Shown: positions 1 through 6,193 of the stretch, piece after piece
Layout: the number at the start of each line of letters is the position of its first letter
Numbering within the stretch: the stretch's first letter is position 1
Assembly (NCBI GenBank): GCA_041740675.1
Contig: JBGSLN010000177.1
Coordinates: 1 to 7,992, forward strand
Origin: JBGSLN01 sp041740675
GTDB lineage: Bacteria; Pseudomonadota; Gammaproteobacteria; JBGSLN01
Length of the DNA stretch: 7,992 nt
Direction: 5' to 3'
Translations under genes and position numbers: made by a program
The notes under the pieces: model-generated
Database searches by the model: none
The model's input: only the letters and a program-made list of their open reading frames with translations
Told to the model about the DNA's origin: nothing

Positions 1-193
1 ATTGAATTATTATTGAAAAGATGAGTAAAACTAATGCTACGACTCCAGCCCATGCGCCAAAATGAAGTCCCAAAAAATCAGCGCTGGCTTCACCAACAGT
101 AGTACTAATAATCTTAATCATCCAAAATACAATAGTGACACTTGCCACTTTGTTTAGGACTAAAATTTCTTTAGTTTTACTAAGAGTTTGCAT
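1..193 (-). CDS. COG4705-type multi-pass membrane protein, N-terminal part only
   Basis: The first 64 codons are visible before the left edge cuts the gene. The start is ATG at 193; an in-frame TAA sits two codons upstream, so no longer start is possible. After a short polar N-terminus comes the segment VTIVFWMIKIISTTVGEASA (residues 19-38), followed by a hydrophobic helix at about 47-63. The FW-x-I-K-x-x-x-T-T-x-G-E pattern is what I recognise as the signature of the 'uncharacterized membrane-anchored protein' family COG4705, whose members carry several copies of this motif. The function of the family is unknown. Only 47 bp separate it from the outer-membrane protein gene upstream, with no terminator between, so the two are probably co-transcribed. 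The ribosome-binding site is weak (GAAG about 10 nt before ATG). The family call comes from memory and only about a quarter of the protein is seen. Confidence 0.72.
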   Translation of the reverse strand, partial: MQTLSKTKEILVLNKVASVTIVFWMIKIISTTVGEASADFLGLHFGAWAGVVALVLLIFSIIIQ

Positions 194-240
194 TTTTTAT
201 GATCTTCATAACAAAAACAAAATTGAATTTGGAAAATATC

Positions 241-1029
241 TTAAATTTTAATACTTAAACCAACAAAAACCATCGGCCAATTCGTCAAGTGAAAATTATT
301 AGGAACAGTTTGATGATCTTTAAAGGTAATTTGCTGATAAGCTAAACCAGCAAATGCATCCACTGAATAATGTGTAGTTTGATAAAAAGTATAATCACCT
401 TTTGCCTCTGCCGAATAAACTGCCGTATGTTCCAAATTTGGAATTGAACTTAATCCGGTTAACGAAACATTAAATTTAGGATTTATTTGATAAATCAATC
501 CTAAGCCAACTCTTGGAGTAACCTGACTAAAATCACGTTTAGTAAATTGTGATTGAGAAGCAAGGCTGTAATAAAAACTTAAGTCAGTAACTGCCAAAAT
601 TGGACGTATTGTAAATTGTTGATGGGTAAAATTGTAATATGCCCCTGCTGTAAACAAATTAAACTTTATTTTTGAATTAACTGCCGTGCCTACAGGGAAA
701 TTTACCCCATGTGTCACTAATGTTTGGTTTAAAACTGCATGACCGCTTTGCTCTTGATTTTGATAATTTAAAAAAGCTCCCCAAGCATTTTTCATAACAT
801 CAAGTTGCGTATCCCACAAATTGTCATGGTTAATACCAATTTCTGAAAGCGTTGGCTTACCTAGCGTTGTGGTACCTGGCTGACCGCCATTTGGAATTTG
901 GATAAATCCATTCACATCTGAATAAATATAATTTCCCGAAAGCTGGGCTTGTAAAGGGTCAGAAAAAGAAAGCAATGGCGCTGATACTAACGTTAAAATT
1001 AACAACTTATTTACAAAATACTTTTTCAT
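241..1029 (-). CDS. Outer-membrane beta-barrel protein, unassigned family
   Basis: A 262-residue exported protein. Residues 1-28 form a signal peptide: basic MKK start, hydrophobic core LLILTLVSAPLLSF, and likely cleavage after DPLQA. The rest is rich in alternating hydrophobic/polar stretches and aromatic residues typical of beta strands (for example FTAGAYYNF, VTPRVGLGLIYQI, YSVDAFAGLAYQ). It ends in a strand, VFVGLSIKI, resembling a barrel-assembly signal although the last residue is Ile rather than Phe. Near the mature N-terminus there is a Gly/Pro-rich stretch, IPNGGQPGTTTLGKPTLSEI, that looks like a family-specific plug or loop. The start is fixed by a strong Shine-Dalgarno sequence (GAGGGG, 9 nt upstream). 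The mature size of about 235 residues fits an 8-12 strand barrel. I cannot name the family or substrate. It is followed by the COG4705 gene and preceded by candidate metal-regulator boxes, which suggests a role in the envelope response to a metal or oxidant. Confidence 0.8.
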   Translation of the reverse strand: MKKYFVNKLLILTLVSAPLLSFSDPLQAQLSGNYIYSDVNGFIQIPNGGQPGTTTLGKPTLSEIGINHDNLWDTQLDVMKNAWGAFLNYQNQEQSGHAVLNQTLVTHGVNFPVGTAVNSKIKFNLFTAGAYYNFTHQQFTIRPILAVTDLSFYYSLASQSQFTKRDFSQVTPRVGLGLIYQINPKFNVSLTGLSSIPNLEHTAVYSAEAKGDYTFYQTTHYSVDAFAGLAYQQITFKDHQTVPNNFHLTNWPMVFVGLSIKI

Positions 1030-1032
1030 AGT

Positions 1033-1089
1033 GTTAAACCCCTCGTGACAATTATTTAAATAAAAGGGCTAACAGAACTTTCCAGCCCT
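1033..1089 (-). terminator. Terminator-like hairpin whose 3' arm can also pair with the Shine-Dalgarno of the barrel gene
   Basis: On the minus strand AGGGCT (1089-1084) pairs with AGCCCT (1070-1065) across a loop of 13 nt, of which two G-U pairs could close the ends. It is followed by TTTTATTT, the form of an intrinsic terminator. It lies only 36 bp upstream of the barrel start, between that gene and its likely promoter. The 3' arm, GTTAGCCCTT (1073-1064), can alternatively pair with AGGGGTTTAAC (1043-1033), which includes the Shine-Dalgarno GAGGGG; I count ten pairs with one bulged T. The two folds exclude each other. It may simply end read-through from the kinase operon, or it may be an attenuator in the barrel leader. 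Confidence 0.5.
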
Positions 1090-1110
1090 ACTTCAAAAAA
1101 CACAATATTG

Positions 1111-1164
1111 TTATTTGCTTGACTTTTTGATGTGCCCTCGTGGACAACTATAATTACAACCCAT
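1111..1164 (-). other. Possible 17-residue leader peptide in the barrel-gene 5' leader
   Basis: A short open frame runs from ATG at 1164 to TAA at 1111 and would read MGCNYSCPRGHIKKSSK. It holds two cysteines and a histidine. An AAGG lies directly against the start codon, too close to be a normal Shine-Dalgarno sequence. It overlaps a hairpin with loop ACGA (1146-1133). An ORF this short can occur by chance, so I give it only as a candidate. Confidence 0.12.
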
Positions 1165-1189
1165 CCTTGCTAAAATGTTTGACTCAATG

Positions 1190-1220
1190 ATCTAATTCAT
1201 TGATGAGGTTTCATTGTGAA
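1190..1220 (-). promoter_or_regulatory. Candidate promoter of the barrel gene
   Basis: On the minus strand TTCACA (1220-1215) matches the sigma-70 -35 box in five of six positions, and a weak -10 (ATTAGA or TTAGAT, 1196-1190) follows after 18-19 bp. It sits just downstream of the paired palindromes at 1226-1269, the usual place for a response-regulator-activated promoter with a poor -10. Transcription from here would give a leader of about 150 nt. This is inferred from spacing and weak consensus matches only. Confidence 0.3.
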
Positions 1221-1225
1221 TACGT

Positions 1226-1269
1226 AAAATGACAAAATTCTGACATGAAGATTACAAGTTTGTCATGTT
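1226..1269 (-). promoter_or_regulatory. Two tandem CusR/HprR-like operator boxes
   Basis: Two 22-bp units lie directly end to end. On the plus strand the first is AAAATGACAA, two spacer bases, TTCTGACATG (1226-1247). The second is AAGATTACAA, two spacer bases, TTGTCATGTT (1248-1269). The core of the second, ATTACAA-N2-TTGTCAT, is a near-perfect palindrome. The known E. coli CusR box is AAAATGACAA-N2-TTGTCATTTT, and HprR uses a TTACAA-N2-TTGTAA variant, so each unit resembles the binding site expected for the regulator encoded at 2760-3443. The units lie downstream of the kinase gene and upstream of the barrel gene, so the barrel and the COG4705 gene are the expected targets. The match to a known box class is seen directly; binding is inferred. 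Confidence 0.6.
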
Positions 1270-1356
1270 AAGTGAATAGCCTCTTAGAGGGATTGTACGG
1301 TAGAAATACTATTACTTAAGGGTCTGCTGTTGAGTGAAATAGATACTATGCAGGTA

Positions 1357-2763
1357 TCAGTGTGGAAAATGCACTATTGCTATTAATCCATGAGGAGAAT
1401 TGACTTGAAATTCTAATGAACCTCCGTGGGCTTTTAAAATAGAATCTACAATCGTCAAGCCAAGCCCTGATCCACCCGTACTTGACGTACGATGGCTCTC
1501 AACCCGATAAAAACGCTCCGCTAAGCGAGAAAAATGCTCAGTTGAAATGCCTGGGCCTTCGTCTATCACCTCTATAATAATTGAATTAAATTGATTGGTT
1601 GTTTTTATGGTAATTTTGCTATTGTCTTCACTGTACTTAATTGCATTCTCCAACAGATTAGCAATTGCATTACGAAATAATGTTTGGTCAGCTTTGACAG
1701 CGACAGTATCACCTTCCACATGGATGCTAATATTTCGTTCCTCAGCTATTGCATCATAAAAATCAAGCAAAATTTGTATTTCTTGTGCAGCGTTAAACTC
1801 AGCACGGTTTAATGTTAATTTGTTAGCATCAAATCGAGCTAAAAATAATAGTTTTTCAATAATATTTGCAAACCGTTGGTATTCCTCTAAATTGGATTCT
1901 AATAACTCTTTTATTTTTACTTCAGTTAATGACTGTGTTAATAAAACTTCAGTTTCAACCATTAAATTGTTAATAGGGGTACGTAATTCATGCGCAATAT
2001 TAGAAGAAAAATCTGAAATTCGTTTGAAACCTTCGGTATTTTTATCCAATAAACGATTAAATGCTTGAACAAGCGGTTTAAGCTCAGCTGAAGCTACTTG
2101 TTCATCCAATCGCTGATCAAGATTATCAAGATGCATGTTCTCGATATTTTTGACTAATAACGTTAAAGGCTGTAGGCCGATTTTAATTAAGACAAAGCTA
2201 CCAATAATAATAAGAAATAAACCAACAAGAGTAATAAAAGCAAGGTTATTAGTAAAATCTCCCAGAATATCTTCGTCATGGGTAATGTTATAAGCGACTG
2301 TAACGTGAAATAGTGGTTGATTTGGATTGTTTGTTTTAATAATAGCTAGCATAGTTGCATAGGTTCTATGACCCACTGTAATTTTTTTCATGTTTGACAA
2401 GACAGCATTGACTTGCTGATAGTCTGGCCAAATAGTATTAGAAAATAAAGAATTAAAAGTAGGTGTTGTTTTTACTCTTTGTCCATTTTCGGTGGTAATA
2501 TTAATTAAAAAGTCATAGTTTTGACTTTGAGGTTCCCAAACCACTTCTTGGTCAAGTGCTGAATAATCATTGGTATGATTCTTAAGAATATCACTGATAA
2601 TTGAAATTTCATTTTGTAAAAAACTTGTCGCTGACTTATTAAGAGTGTTATCCAATACCCAATATAAGGTAAAAGCAGAAGACAATAGAATACTCAGCAT
2701 GCCTATCGTTATTAGTAGACATAATCGAAAAACAATAGAATGTTTTGGTGAAAATAATTTCAC
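1357..2763 (-). CDS. Heavy-metal-type sensor histidine kinase (CusS/CopS class)
   Basis: A 468-residue inner-membrane kinase expected to phosphorylate the adjacent regulator. Order of parts: transmembrane helix 1 (about 12-35), a periplasmic sensor region (about 36-172), transmembrane helix 2 (about 173-194), HAMP linker (about 195-247), H-box NIAHELRTPINNL with the phosphoacceptor His258, N-box NLLENAIKYS (about 369-378), G1 DEGPGI (401-406), F-box FYR (418-420) and G2 GGSGLGLTI (430-438). All catalytic motifs are intact. Size and layout match the heavy-metal sensor kinase family (CusS, CopS, CzcS, IrlS, HprS), which sense copper, silver, zinc/cadmium or oxidants. The periplasmic part has few His or Met residues and no Cys, so the signal cannot be named. 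The start is GTG at 2763, overlapping the regulator's TGA as GTGA, with AGGA 6 nt upstream; the next in-frame ATG (codon 22) would remove most of helix 1. Confidence 0.92.
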   Translation of the reverse strand: MKLFSPKHSIVFRLCLLITIGMLSILLSSAFTLYWVLDNTLNKSATSFLQNEISIISDILKNHTNDYSALDQEVVWEPQSQNYDFLINITTENGQRVKTTPTFNSLFSNTIWPDYQQVNAVLSNMKKITVGHRTYATMLAIIKTNNPNQPLFHVTVAYNITHDEDILGDFTNNLAFITLVGLFLIIIGSFVLIKIGLQPLTLLVKNIENMHLDNLDQRLDEQVASAELKPLVQAFNRLLDKNTEGFKRISDFSSNIAHELRTPINNLMVETEVLLTQSLTEVKIKELLESNLEEYQRFANIIEKLLFLARFDANKLTLNRAEFNAAQEIQILLDFYDAIAEERNISIHVEGDTVAVKADQTLFRNAIANLLENAIKYSEDNSKITIKTTNQFNSIIIEVIDEGPGISTEHFSRLAERFYRVESHRTSSTGGSGLGLTIVDSILKAHGGSLEFQVNSPHGLIAIVHFPH

Positions 2764-3443
2764 TGCTTATCCTGTCTATTTTCAAAAACATAACCAAAAC
2801 CACGTTCAGTATGAATTAATCTATTATCATCACTATCACCAATTTTATTACGCAAACGTTTTACAGCAACATCAACAGTATTAGTATCGCTTTGAAAATG
2901 AATATCCCATACTTGTTCAGCTATGACAGTCCTAGACAGAACTTGCCCTTGCCGCTTTACAAATAATACCAATAGAGCGAATTCTTTTGGTGAAAGTACA
3001 ATTGTTTTTCCATTTCTTTTTACTTTAAACTTCACTAAATCAATTTCTAAATCAAAGATTTTAATAATATTATTTTGTTGTACTTTGCCACGACGCAATA
3101 ATGCCTGAATTCTTGCTAACAACTCTGAAAAAGCAAATGGTTTTACCAAATAATCATCAGCACCTAACCCTAACCCATGCACTCGATCATCGATAGCGTC
3201 CCGTGCTGTTAACAAAATAATAGGCGTTATAGTATCTCTCAGTCTCACTTGCTTCAGAACAGACCAACCATCCAGTATAGGTAGCATGATATCCAGAATT
3301 ATCACTTCATAATGATTATCCATGGTCAAAAACAAGGCCTCTTGCCCATTATCAGCAGCATCAACTAGATATCCTTGCTGTTGCAAGCCAATCTTAATAT
3401 ATTCTCTGGCTTTTTTTTCATCTTCAACTAATAGTATTTTCAT
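2760..3443 (-). CDS. OmpR-family response regulator (CusR/CopR/HprR class)
   Basis: A 227-residue DNA-binding response regulator. The receiver domain (1-119) has the acidic pocket E7-D8, phosphoacceptor Asp51 in ILDIMLP, Thr79, and Lys101 in the LVKPFAFSELLAR segment. A winged-helix effector domain (about 126-222) follows, with recognition helix NTVDVAVKRLRNKIG (188-202) and the wing HTERGFGYVF. LPxLDGW, LTARDxxxDRVxGLxLGADDYLVKPFAFSELLAR and the overall length are characteristic of the CusR/CopR/CzcR/IrlR/HprR subgroup. It precedes and overlaps the kinase gene by 4 bp, so the two are translationally coupled. The likely binding sites are the paired palindromes at 1226-1269. The start is ATG at 3443 with only a weak AAAG ahead of it. 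Which signal it answers (metal, hydrogen peroxide, hypochlorite) cannot be read from the sequence. Confidence 0.93.
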   Translation of the reverse strand: MKILLVEDEKKAREYIKIGLQQQGYLVDAADNGQEALFLTMDNHYEVIILDIMLPILDGWSVLKQVRLRDTITPIILLTARDAIDDRVHGLGLGADDYLVKPFAFSELLARIQALLRRGKVQQNNIIKIFDLEIDLVKFKVKRNGKTIVLSPKEFALLVLFVKRQGQVLSRTVIAEQVWDIHFQSDTNTVDVAVKRLRNKIGDSDDNRLIHTERGFGYVFENRQDKQ

Positions 3444-3482
3444 ATTACTTTATAAATTATTAATCCCGTATTTTAAATGCTG

Positions 3483-3500
3483 TTAACTTATTTTTAACTT
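3483..3500. repeat. 11-bp-spaced direct repeat TTAACTT upstream of the regulator gene
   Basis: TTAACTT occurs at 3483-3489 and again at 3494-3500, a period of 11 bp or one helical turn. Tandem half-sites at this spacing are how many OmpR-family regulators (PhoB, PmrA) bind. The repeat straddles the predicted -35 region of the response-regulator gene, 40-57 bp before its start. It does not resemble the CusR-like palindromes at 1226-1269, so if it is functional a different regulator would be expected. AT-rich sequence makes TTAA words common, so confidence is low. Confidence 0.3.
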
Positions 3501-3556
3501 AAATACTAATTAACAACACAGATATAACTCATAGCAGTTCGAGTTGTAGCTAGACA

Positions 3557-3615
3557 CAACACTAATAAATGGAAGGGGTATATAAATAATAAATAACCAA
3601 CATTTATGTGTGTTG
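3557..3615. repeat. Imperfect inverted repeat, 15-bp arms, 29-nt loop
   Basis: CAACACTAATAAATG (3557-3571) and CATTTATGTGTGTTG (3601-3615) are reverse complements at 13 of 15 positions, as two perfect blocks of 6 and 7 bp separated by a 2-base mismatch. The 29-nt loop contains GGAAGGGG and an AT run. There is no T-run on either side, so it is not a standard terminator. It could be an operator, part of a small RNA, or chance. Confidence 0.3.
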
Positions 3616-3882
3616 CAATAATGCCACAACTTGAAATGCGAAGAGTATAACATAACTAGCATAGTAACAAGGCCTTGAAATGTGGAATGCTTTTCACGAT
3701 ACATGAACATCGATAATGCTAATTCTTACAAAAACATACGAGGTAGTCCTGAACAGACAAACCTGCCTCTATGCAATCGAATGAAACTCATATACTATTA
3801 ACTTTTACTATGACTCAGATAATTATTTTTCCTAGGACTTGAGCTATAGATTAATTACCATCATTGAATTGGAATAAGTAAA

Positions 3883-5193
3883 ATGCTTCGGAAACAGATC
3901 GTTTTTATTACATTTGCAAGTTGTATAGGCAGTGTTTTGGAAATGTATGATTTTGTCATCTATATTATTATGGCAAGTGTTATCACTAAACTGTTCTTTC
4001 CAACTTCGACTGTTTATATAGGCTTATTACAAGTTTTTGCTATTTTTGCAGTAGGTTATTTATCGCGTCCCATTGGCGGAATTATTTTTGGTTACATCAG
4101 TGATCGGTTAGGTCGACAAAAAGGCTTAATATTTTCCATTATTATTATGGGTGTACCAATTTTCTTGATAGGTTGTCTTCCGACCTATCATTCAATCGGT
4201 AGTTTAGCGCCATTATTGCTATTGATACTTCGTTTTATTATGGGAATTTCTATTGGCGGTGAATTTCCAAGTGGCACAGCTTATCTAACTGAACATGCAG
4301 CACCAGAATATCGAGGATTTGTCTCTAGCTTCTTATTTTTTGGAATAAATTTCGGTATTTTACTCGCATCGCTGGTTGGTACTCTAGTGACCAAATACAT
4401 CCCTACTAGCTTACTTTTAGATTGGGGCTGGCGTATTCCATTTTTATTAGGTGGTTTGCTTGCTGTACTTGGATTCGTGATTCGTACAAAAATGATTGAG
4501 AGTCCAATTTTTCTTAAATATCAAAAAGCAAAAATGTTAGCAAAAAATCCAGTATTAGAAATGTTGTACAATGAGTCGCGGCAAATTTCTCGGGCGTTCA
4601 CCATTGTCTGTCTGATGGCTGCTGTGATTGGTATTATTTTTCTCTTTATGCCGAGTTACTTAAATATTTATCTCAAAAAACCTTTGGCAACTGCACTTTT
4701 TGCAAATACATTTAATCTACTAATTTTTACTATTACAATTCCTTTATTTGCTTGGTTATCTGATTTAACCAGTCGAAACTTTATTCTTAGTATAGGCGCT
4801 TATTTATTTCTATTTCTTTCAATCCCACTTTATAATGGCCTCATTTATGGCGCTGCCAGTGAGTTTTTCTTTTGTTTAATTAGTCTAGGAATTATGAGTG
4901 GAATGATTGTTGGCCCTATTGCCGCTACTCTAGCAGAATGTTTTAATAATCAACATCGAGTTTCAGGAATCGGCTTATCTTATAATTTAAGTTTTGGATT
5001 TGTAGGCGGTTTAGCGCCTTTGGCCGTTACTTATTTGTTGCATATAACCAACATAGAATATGCGCCGGCATTTTATCTTATGATGACAGCATTACTTTCT
5101 TTAATTGCCATTATTAATTTACATGATTTTACACGTAGTCCAGTTGAAGAAATTGAACACGAATTATTACGCTATACTCGGAAAAAATTATAA
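3883..5193 (+). CDS. MFS transporter, metabolite:H+ symporter (MHS/ProP-like) type
   Basis: A 436-residue inner-membrane protein with about 12 hydrophobic helices, expected to be a proton-coupled importer. Diagnostic features: an N-terminal FxxCIGxxLEMYDFVIY segment (about 11-27), like the EWYDF motif of the MHS family; the MFS loop 2-3 motif GYISDRLGRQKG (70-81); RFIMGISIGGEFPSGTAYLTEHAAPEYRGF (117-146) in helix 4 and loop 4-5; and WGWRIPFLLGG (181-191) before helix 6, followed by ESPIFLK. These are shared by ProP, ShiA, KgtP, CitA and relatives, whose substrates range from proline/betaine to dicarboxylates and citrate, so the substrate stays open. The start ATG has GGAA about 9 nt upstream. 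The stop is one base before the CorA start, so the two genes form an operon. The protein lacks the long C-terminal coiled coil of E. coli ProP. Confidence 0.87.
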   Translation: MLRKQIVFITFASCIGSVLEMYDFVIYIIMASVITKLFFPTSTVYIGLLQVFAIFAVGYLSRPIGGIIFGYISDRLGRQKGLIFSIIIMGVPIFLIGCLPTYHSIGSLAPLLLLILRFIMGISIGGEFPSGTAYLTEHAAPEYRGFVSSFLFFGINFGILLASLVGTLVTKYIPTSLLLDWGWRIPFLLGGLLAVLGFVIRTKMIESPIFLKYQKAKMLAKNPVLEMLYNESRQISRAFTIVCLMAAVIGIIFLFMPSYLNIYLKKPLATALFANTFNLLIFTITIPLFAWLSDLTSRNFILSIGAYLFLFLSIPLYNGLIYGAASEFFFCLISLGIMSGMIVGPIAATLAECFNNQHRVSGIGLSYNLSFGFVGGLAPLAVTYLLHITNIEYAPAFYLMMTALLSLIAIINLHDFTRSPVEEIEHELLRYTRKKL

Positions 5194-5194
5194 T

Positions 5195-6175
5195 ATGATA
5201 GTAATCTATATCCCAAATCAATCAGGTATTCAGCCTGTCGTAATCAACCAAGAAAATCAAGCATTGCTCAAAGATGCCCTCTGGATTGATTTGTTATCGC
5301 CAACTAGAGCAGAAGAAGAGTTAGTAGAAAAATACTTAGCAGTTAACATTCCTACTAAAGAAGAAATGGTGGAAATTGAACTTTCAAGTCGCTTGTATAA
5401 AGAAAATAGTGCCTTATTTATGACAGCAACCATGGTTGCTCAATCTGAATCTACTGAACCTAAAATAGATGCGGTTACTTTTATTCTTATAGAAAAACAA
5501 TTAATTACTATTCGCTATATCGAACCTCACTCATTTAAATTTTTTATTTCACATTTGAATCGTCTTGATATTAAAGAATATAAGGCGGAAAAGATTTTAG
5601 TTGGATTATTGGAAGCAACAACAGATAGACTCGCTGATATTTTAGAAAAAGTTAGCCATAAGTTTGATGAGATTTCACAAATGATTTTTCGTCCAAGTGA
5701 AAGCAAGCAAAAATCAACAAGACTTAATTATCAACTACTTTTACAAGATATAGGTGCAAATGGAGATCTTGGAACGAAAGCTCGAGAAAGTTTGGTATCG
5801 TGCAATCGATTGGTTTCTTTCTTTGATCAAACTTATTACCAAAAGCTCGATCAAGATCTCCAATCGCGTCTTAAAATTATTATGAATGATATTAATTCAC
5901 TCAGTGATTATGCAATGTTTATCTCAAGCAAAGTGAATTTCTTATTGGATGCCACACTTGGCATGGTCAATATAGAACAAAATAATATTATCAAAATTTT
6001 TTCAGTAGCGGCTGTTGTTTTTCTACCACCCACACTGATCGCTAGTATATATGGGATGAACTTTGAATATATGCCAGAATTGCATTGGGCTGTGGGTTAC
6101 CCCATCGTTATAGTACTAATGATTCTTTCTGCGTGGTTACCCTATCAGTATTTTAAGAAGAAAAAATGGCTTTAA
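5195..6175 (+). CDS. corA: CorA magnesium/cobalt(/nickel) transport protein
   Basis: A 326-residue CorA of the E. coli/Salmonella type, a homopentameric inner-membrane channel for Mg2+ that also admits Co2+ and Ni2+. The N-terminal cytoplasmic domain carries PTKEEMVEIELSSRLY (53-68), typical of true CorA. A long helical stalk (about 130-262) leads to TM1 with IIKIFSVAAVVFLPPTLIAS (265-284), the selectivity motif YGMN (286-289), then MPEL (293-296) in the external loop and TM2, ending with a basic tail KKKKWL. All key residues are present and the length is standard. I place the start at ATG 5195, one base after the MFS stop. A longer frame from 5105 exists, but its extra 30 codons lie inside the MFS gene and do not look like CorA. 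There is no good Shine-Dalgarno sequence, so translation is probably coupled to the MFS gene. Confidence 0.95.
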   Translation: MIVIYIPNQSGIQPVVINQENQALLKDALWIDLLSPTRAEEELVEKYLAVNIPTKEEMVEIELSSRLYKENSALFMTATMVAQSESTEPKIDAVTFILIEKQLITIRYIEPHSFKFFISHLNRLDIKEYKAEKILVGLLEATTDRLADILEKVSHKFDEISQMIFRPSESKQKSTRLNYQLLLQDIGANGDLGTKARESLVSCNRLVSFFDQTYYQKLDQDLQSRLKIIMNDINSLSDYAMFISSKVNFLLDATLGMVNIEQNNIIKIFSVAAVVFLPPTLIASIYGMNFEYMPELHWAVGYPIVIVLMILSAWLPYQYFKKKKWL

Positions 6176-6183
6176 CTTTTTTC
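6160..6183. terminator. Possible bidirectional AT hairpin between convergent corA and Nramp genes
   Basis: GAAAAAA (6160-6166) pairs with TTTTTTC (6177-6183) around a 10-nt loop that contains the corA stop codon. It lies in the 18-bp gap and last codons between the two convergent genes, so a hairpin with T-runs on both strands could end transcription from either side. The stem has only one G-C pair, so it would be weak. No better terminator is visible here. Confidence 0.3.
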
Positions 6184-6193
6184 CAATTTGTTC

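Larger units (their letters stand above)
3444..3882. other. Divergent intergenic region holding two promoters, no convincing gene
   Basis: These 439 bp separate the regulator gene (leftward) from the MFS gene (rightward). For the regulator, the minus strand offers TAAAAT near 3470 as -10 with GTTAAA/TTAAAA 16-17 bp upstream. For the MFS gene, TTAACT (3798-3803), a 16-bp spacer and TAATTA (3820-3825) is a possible but weak promoter. The middle holds a large imperfect inverted repeat (listed separately), a 7-bp stem GAGGTAG/CTGCCTC (3740-3769, one G-U pair, no T-run) and a nonamer CTTGAAATG repeated at 3630 and 3674. I see no tRNA or transposon end. A 66-codon minus-strand ORF (3710-3510) looks like chance. 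Confidence 0.5.

Noticed and set aside
1039..1147. Naming the leader a guanidine-II riboswitch
   Set aside because: The first ACGA hairpin fits, but the second copy forms only two pairs before a mismatch, the linker looks too long, and the downstream gene is not a guanidine exporter or carboxylase.
1280..1290. Palindrome CCTCTTAGAGG downstream of the kinase gene as a terminator
   Set aside because: The stem is 5 bp around a single base, which cannot form a hairpin loop of normal size, and no T-run follows on the minus strand.
1820..2068. 82-codon plus-strand ORF
   Set aside because: It lies wholly inside the sensor kinase gene, antisense to the H-box region, whose protein motifs are intact.
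3057..3083. Near-identical DNA and peptide QNNIIKIF in the response regulator and in CorA (near 5978)
   Set aside because: In CorA this is the conserved start of TM1; in the regulator it is the linker to the effector domain. Similar AT-rich codons explain the match better than a shared origin or recombination.
2645..3108. Plus-strand ORFs at 2645-2884 and 2923-3108
   Set aside because: They are antisense to the kinase and regulator genes, with no plausible start signal or protein features.
3483..3500. Legionella/Coxiella PmrA box
   Set aside because: The TTAA-N7-TTAA spacing fits, but the central TT and flanking C are missing on both strands, and TTAA words are common in this AT-rich DNA.
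3510..3710. 66-codon minus-strand ORF in the divergent intergenic region
   Set aside because: It has no ribosome-binding site, an odd composition rich in Cys, His and Tyr, and no recognisable pattern; it spans the inverted repeat and looks like chance.
5105..5194. Extended N-terminus for CorA starting at 5105
   Set aside because: The extra 30 codons overlap the MFS reading frame, do not resemble CorA, and would make the protein longer than the family norm; ATG 5195 gives a standard 326 residues.
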